Shown one piece after another: positions 12,735 to 14,901 of a stretch of DNA of 14,901 nucleotides (position 1 is the stretch's first letter; the number at the start of each line of letters is the position of its first letter). The position numbers and the translations under genes were made by a program. The notes under the pieces are model-generated. The model was given only the letters and a program-made list of their open reading frames with translations. It had not been told where the DNA came from and ran no database searches. Origin of the DNA: Candidatus Aenigmatarchaeota archaeon (GTDB lineage: Archaea > Aenigmatarchaeota > Aenigmatarchaeia > CG10238-14); contig JAFCEW010000005.1 of assembly GCA_017608955.1 (NCBI GenBank), forward strand, positions 1-14,901. Reading direction: 5' to 3'.

Positions 12735-12798
12735 AAAAGAAAAAGAAATTAAAAATTAGATTAAAATTATTTAAAATCTATTTCTTTTTCCTTTTTTT
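12733..12798. terminator. A-rich/U-rich hairpin after S8e, probable bidirectional terminator
   Basis: AAAAAAGAAAAAGAAAT (12733-12749) pairs with ATTTCTTTTTCCTTTTTT (12780-12797) with one bulged base, across a loop of about 30 bases that can itself form a short AGATT/AATCT stem. On the plus strand the right arm ends in a U run right after S8e, and the same holds in reverse on the minus strand. This suits termination for S8e and for the convergent minus-strand ORFs. The right arm is also the lysine-coding end of the basic small ORF, so the hairpin may partly be a by-product of coding. Confidence 0.5.
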
Positions 12799-12885
12799 AG
12801 CTTTCTTTTTTACCATCTTTACCATCTTTTTTAATTTTTCACCAATCTTCAGATTCTTCTCCTTCTTCATCAAAGTCTTCTTCAT
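12778..12885 (-). CDS. Possible 35-residue lysine-rich small ORF
   Basis: Read from ATG at 12883-12885, the minus strand gives 35 residues with 20 lysines; the second half is EKLKKMVKMVKKKAKKRKKK. It would bind nucleic acid or acidic partners if made. No ribosome-binding site stands at proper distance from this ATG; GGTGA is 18 bases away and suits the overlapping acidic ORF better. The two frames share the DNA at 12839-12885. Fusing the acidic start to this end by a +1 shift at the acidic stop gives a protein of about 38 residues. Alternatively this frame is a by-product of A-rich DNA. No family recognised; low confidence that it is translated alone. Confidence 0.25.
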   Translation of the reverse strand: MKKTLMKKEKNLKIGEKLKKMVKMVKKKAKKRKKK

Positions 12886-12895
12886 CCCATTCCAT
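12839..12895 (-). CDS. Possible 18-residue acidic small ORF with good ribosome-binding site
   Basis: The reading MEWDEEDFDEEGEESEDW starts at ATG 12893-12895 and ends TGA at 12839-12841. GGTGA is six bases before the ATG, the same signal used by the ribosomal genes here, so initiation looks credible. Twelve of 18 residues are Asp or Glu. A frame shift of +1 at its TGA leads directly into the lysine-rich frame downstream, so this may be the first half of a frameshifted acidic-basic gene. I recognise no family, and the ORF is too short to be sure of. Confidence 0.35.
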   Translation of the reverse strand: MEWDEEDFDEEGEESEDW

Positions 12896-13032
12896 TAATT
12901 TTCACCCTTTCAAATGCAGAATAATTTCAATGGATCTCATTTCTATTCTAATTATTTTTAAGAATTTATTTAATATTTATAATTATCACAAAGCATAAAA
13001 AGCAATTTAAAGATAGTTTTAAGCACAAAAAA
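12896..13032. other. AT-rich intergenic stretch with no supported gene
   Basis: Between the small acidic ORF and the nucleotidyltransferase remnant there is about 137 bases of A/T-rich DNA. The minus strand has a TATAAATA-like stretch around 12970-12985 and other weak candidates that could promote the small ORFs. I see no RNA gene or repeat. Confidence 0.4.
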
Positions 13033-13346
13033 TTAAACCTTCCAATATTTTTCGATCAATTTAATATCTTTTTGATCTTTTTTTCTATTTCTAAATTTCT
13101 TTAATTTAAAAATAGTTTCTAATCTAACAAATCGAATACCTTCAATTATTTCTGCATTATTTATATGTTTGTCAACATCCCTAATATCTGGAATCCATTT
13201 TCTAAAAATTTCTATATTTCCAATCTTGATTGAATTATTATTATTTACTTCATATTTTTTTGATAGTTTTTTCCATAAATCTGATTTTACTAAAATATCT
13301 ATATCATTATTTTTCTAACTTCATCTAAATATTTTATATATGTCAT
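13033..13346 (-). pseudogene. Frameshifted, truncated nucleotidyltransferase-like gene
   Basis: The minus strand opens with ATG and a short MTYIKYLDEVRK stub, then stops after 15 codons. Shifting frame at an A5 run (13310-13314) restores an open frame of about 92 codons. It begins with NNDIDILVKSDLWKKL, the Asp-x-Asp metal motif of polymerase-beta-type nucleotidyltransferases, and ends with RFVRLETIFKLKKFRNRKKD plus QKDIKLIEKYWKV, the usual C-terminal motif with Arg, Lys and Asp. One added A would join the frames. However, the Gly-Ser motif that should lie before the Asp-x-Asp is also missing, so the N-terminal part looks deleted as well. Such genes are often toxin-antitoxin or stand-alone accessory genes, but no partner is seen. 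Family assignment rests on motif reading only. Confidence 0.55.
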
Positions 13347-13359
13347 AACGACTTCAAAC

Positions 13360-13497
13360 TTATAATCTTAATTTTGAGCCACATTTAGGACAGAATGCAA
13401 TCTTCTTCTTTTTACTTGGATTTACAGGAATTTCTTGTCCACAATTGCATTTAATCCAATTATAATAGTCTTTTTCATGTTTTAATCTGAATCTCAT
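13360..13497 (-). CDS. 45-residue zinc-ribbon protein of unknown role
   Basis: Hand translation from ATG 13495-13497 gives a basic 45-residue protein with two cysteine pairs, Cys17-x-Cys19 and Cys36-x2-Cys39, each followed by Gly (CNCG and CPKCG). The loop between them is Lys-rich (NPSKKKKIAF). This is a zinc-ribbon layout typical of small nucleic-acid or ribosome-associated proteins in archaea; the exact partner is unknown. No ribosome-binding site precedes it and the upstream DNA is A/T-rich, so it is probably leaderless. It shares a 39-base promoter region with divergent tatD. The frameshifted nucleotidyltransferase remnant follows 13 bases downstream. Confidence 0.65.
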   Translation of the reverse strand: MRFRLKHEKDYYNWIKCNCGQEIPVNPSKKKKIAFCPKCGSKLRL

Positions 13498-13502
13498 ATA
13501 AT

Positions 13503-13510
13503 TTTATATA
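13503..13510 (+). promoter_or_regulatory. Putative TATA box for tatD, in a divergent 39-bp promoter region
   Basis: TTTATATA lies 27-34 bases before the tatD ATG at 13537, which predicts a leaderless transcript; no ribosome-binding site is present. The whole 13498-13536 stretch is A/T-only apart from a few bases and must also serve the minus-strand zinc-ribbon gene, for which several TATA-like sequences overlap on the other strand. Confidence 0.55.
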
Positions 13511-13536
13511 TAATTTTATAATCTAAATATTTTGTT

Positions 13537-14289
13537 ATGATTGATACACACTGTCATTTGGCACATCCAGATCTCATAAAAAATATAGATCAAATAATAC
13601 AAGATGCAAAAAAGCAGATGGATGCCATTATAACATCTATTGCTCCAGGAGATAAAGAAAAATCATTTGAAATATATGAAAAATATAAAGGATTTGTTTA
13701 TGTATCTTTAGGAATTCATCCTATTGATGTAAAAGAGATGACTGATAAAGAAATAGATCAATATAAAGATTTTGTTTTGAGTCATAAAAATGATATAGTA
13801 GCTATAGGTGAAATTGGATTAGATTATCACTGGATTAAAGATAAAAAAACAAATGAAAGAACAAAACGAGTTTTTATTGAATTCTTAGATATAGCTAAAC
13901 AATTAAATTTACCTGTTATATTACATCTGAGAAAAGCAGCACAAGAAGGATTTGATATTATAACAAATAATGATATAAAGAAAGCAGTATTTCATTGTTA
14001 TGCTGGAAATTTAACATTAGCTAAAGAAATTATAGAACAAGGATATTATATATCAGTCTCAACAAATCTTATGGGATCAAAAAATACAAAAAAAATTGCT
14101 AAAAAATTTCCATTAGAGAATCTATTGACAGAAACAGATGCTCCATTTTTGTCCCCATTTTCTGGAAAACCAAATGTTCCTCAAAATGTAAAATTTATCT
14201 TAGAAAAAATGGGTGAACTTAGACAACAGCCAATAGAAGAAATAGATAAAATTATTGTAAATAATGCTAAAAAAATATTCAAAATATAA
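13537..14289 (+). CDS. tatD: TatD-family metal-dependent hydrolase (probable DNase)
   Basis: TatD proteins are TIM-barrel hydrolases of the amidohydrolase superfamily; characterised members are 3'-5' exonucleases or deoxyribonucleases acting in DNA repair or turnover. The 250-residue protein has all expected metal ligands: His5 and His7 in IDTHCHL, Glu92 in AIGEIGLDYH, His130 in PVILHLRKA, His153 in FHCYAG and Asp201 in TETDAPFLSP. GIHP at 59-62 is also conserved. Length is normal. It is probably transcribed as a leaderless single gene from the TTTATATA box, and the radical-SAM gene follows after 61 bases. Whether it is DNase or another hydrolase cannot be told from sequence. Confidence 0.93.
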   Translation: MIDTHCHLAHPDLIKNIDQIIQDAKKQMDAIITSIAPGDKEKSFEIYEKYKGFVYVSLGIHPIDVKEMTDKEIDQYKDFVLSHKNDIVAIGEIGLDYHWIKDKKTNERTKRVFIEFLDIAKQLNLPVILHLRKAAQEGFDIITNNDIKKAVFHCYAGNLTLAKEIIEQGYYISVSTNLMGSKNTKKIAKKFPLENLLTETDAPFLSPFSGKPNVPQNVKFILEKMGELRQQPIEEIDKIIVNNAKKIFKI

Positions 14290-14311
14290 TCTTCAGCAAA
14301 AGTTTACTCTC

Positions 14312-14338
14312 TATTAGAATTTAAATCTTAATCTAATA
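14312..14338. promoter_or_regulatory. 7-bp inverted repeat around a TATA-like element before the radical-SAM gene
   Basis: TATTAGA (14312-14318) and TCTAATA (14332-14338) are inverted repeats separated by 13 bases that include TTTAAATC (14320-14327), placed 24-31 bases before the ATG at 14351. It may be an operator over the promoter or a weak terminator for tatD. In such A/T-rich DNA chance is a real alternative. Confidence 0.3.
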
Positions 14339-14350
14339 ATTTTTATATTG

Positions 14351-14901
14351 ATGTTCAAGAGAAAAAAATATGAAAAATTAACTTATTATTCTGGTTATGA
14401 CAAACATACTGTACCCATTTTCAAAGCATCGGCAGGAAATAGAAAAGTTCCTTTATTAAAAACATTAATGTCAAGTTATTGCAAAAATGATTGTAAATTT
14501 TGTCCATTCAGATGTAACAGAAGAATTTTTAGAGAAAGATGGGAACCAAATGAATTAGCACAGATTACAATTAATTTATGGAAGATGAAAAAAATACAAG
14601 GTTTATTTCTTTCATCGTCTGTAGAAAAAGATCCAGATTCAATTGTTGAAAAGCAATTAGAAACAGTAGAAATTTTAAGAAAGAAAGGATTTGATCAATA
14701 TATACATGTAAGATTAATGCCTGGAGTTTCTAGAGATTTGATAAAAAGAAGTGTTTTACTTTCTGATAGAGTGGGAATAAATATTGAATTACCAAAAAAA
14801 GAATATTATGAAGACATGAAATTATTTTTACAATTTAAGCAAGATATTTTTAAAAGATTAAGATGGTTATCAAGAGAAATACAAAAAGCACAAAAAGTTG
14901 G
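14351..14901 (+). CDS. Radical SAM protein, putative DNA modification/repair type, C-terminus outside window
   Basis: Hand translation gives 183 codons before the window ends. Cys44-x3-Cys48-x2-Cys51 (SSYCKNDCKFC), followed by PFRCNRR, is the radical-SAM cluster motif that binds a 4Fe-4S cluster and S-adenosylmethionine. Downstream are GLFLSSSVEKDPDSI (the second strand with Ser-Ser) and YIHVRLMPGVSRDLIKRSVL with VGINIELP, typical barrel segments. This pattern resembles the radical-SAM family named putative DNA modification/repair protein that often pairs with a uracil-DNA-glycosylase-like gene; the next gene is outside the window, so this cannot be verified. The ATG lacks a ribosome-binding site and is probably leaderless. 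Confidence 0.8.
   Translation, partial: MFKRKKYEKLTYYSGYDKHTVPIFKASAGNRKVPLLKTLMSSYCKNDCKFCPFRCNRRIFRERWEPNELAQITINLWKMKKIQGLFLSSSVEKDPDSIVEKQLETVEILRKKGFDQYIHVRLMPGVSRDLIKRSVLLSDRVGINIELPKKEYYEDMKLFLQFKQDIFKRLRWLSREIQKAQKV

Noticed and set aside
12911..12950. 12-codon ORF ahead of the small acidic ORF on the minus strand
   Set aside because: Too short, no ribosome-binding site and no notable composition; likely chance.
1..14901. CRISPR array, insertion sequence or phage remnant
   Set aside because: I saw no regularly spaced repeats, transposase motifs, integrase or terminal repeats; short A/T-rich repeats are explained by base composition.

Overview
This window is from an AT-rich archaeal genome. 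The evidence is a set of archaeal/eukaryotic-type ribosomal proteins (S8e, L19e, L32e), an aIF1 initiation factor, SD sequences of the GGTGA/GTGAT type and TTTATA-like promoters placed for leaderless transcription. Tight gene packing, trimmed ribosomal proteins and a rearranged ribosomal superoperon suggest a small-genome lineage of the DPANN type (Woesearchaeota/Pacearchaeota-like). That placement is an inference; no rRNA is present to confirm it.

Left block (1-5772, minus strand): the distal half of the archaeal S10/spc superoperon, read S8, L6, L32e, L19e, L18, S5, L30, a small unrecognised three-helix membrane protein, L15, SecY and the start of a DUF106/EMC3-like membrane protein. Genes are abutted or overlap by a few bases, so this is one translationally coupled unit joining the ribosome to the Sec/YidC-type membrane insertion machinery.

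Centre (5773-7666): upstream of S8 and also on the minus strand lie tRNA-Gly(UCC), a Nudix hydrolase, a HIT protein and an unrecognised 170-residue protein. Next comes a 178-bp divergent promoter region with a perfect 10-bp inverted repeat ahead of L3.

Right block (7667-12734, plus strand): the proximal half of the superoperon, L3, L4, L23, L2, S19, L22, S3, L29 and aIF1, followed by S8e. The genes that usually connect the halves (RNase P Rpp29, S17, L14, L24, S4e, L5, S14) are absent, and the two halves are transcribed away from each other. At many junctions the upstream TGA stop lies inside the downstream GTGAT ribosome-binding site.

Right flank (12735-14901): a hairpin that could terminate transcription, two overlapping tiny minus-strand ORFs (one acidic, one lysine-rich) that may be one frameshifted gene, a frameshifted nucleotidyltransferase-like remnant, a 45-residue zinc-ribbon protein, a TatD-family metal-dependent hydrolase on the plus strand, and the first 183 codons of a radical-SAM protein running off the edge. 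I saw no rRNA, CRISPR array, insertion sequence or integrase.
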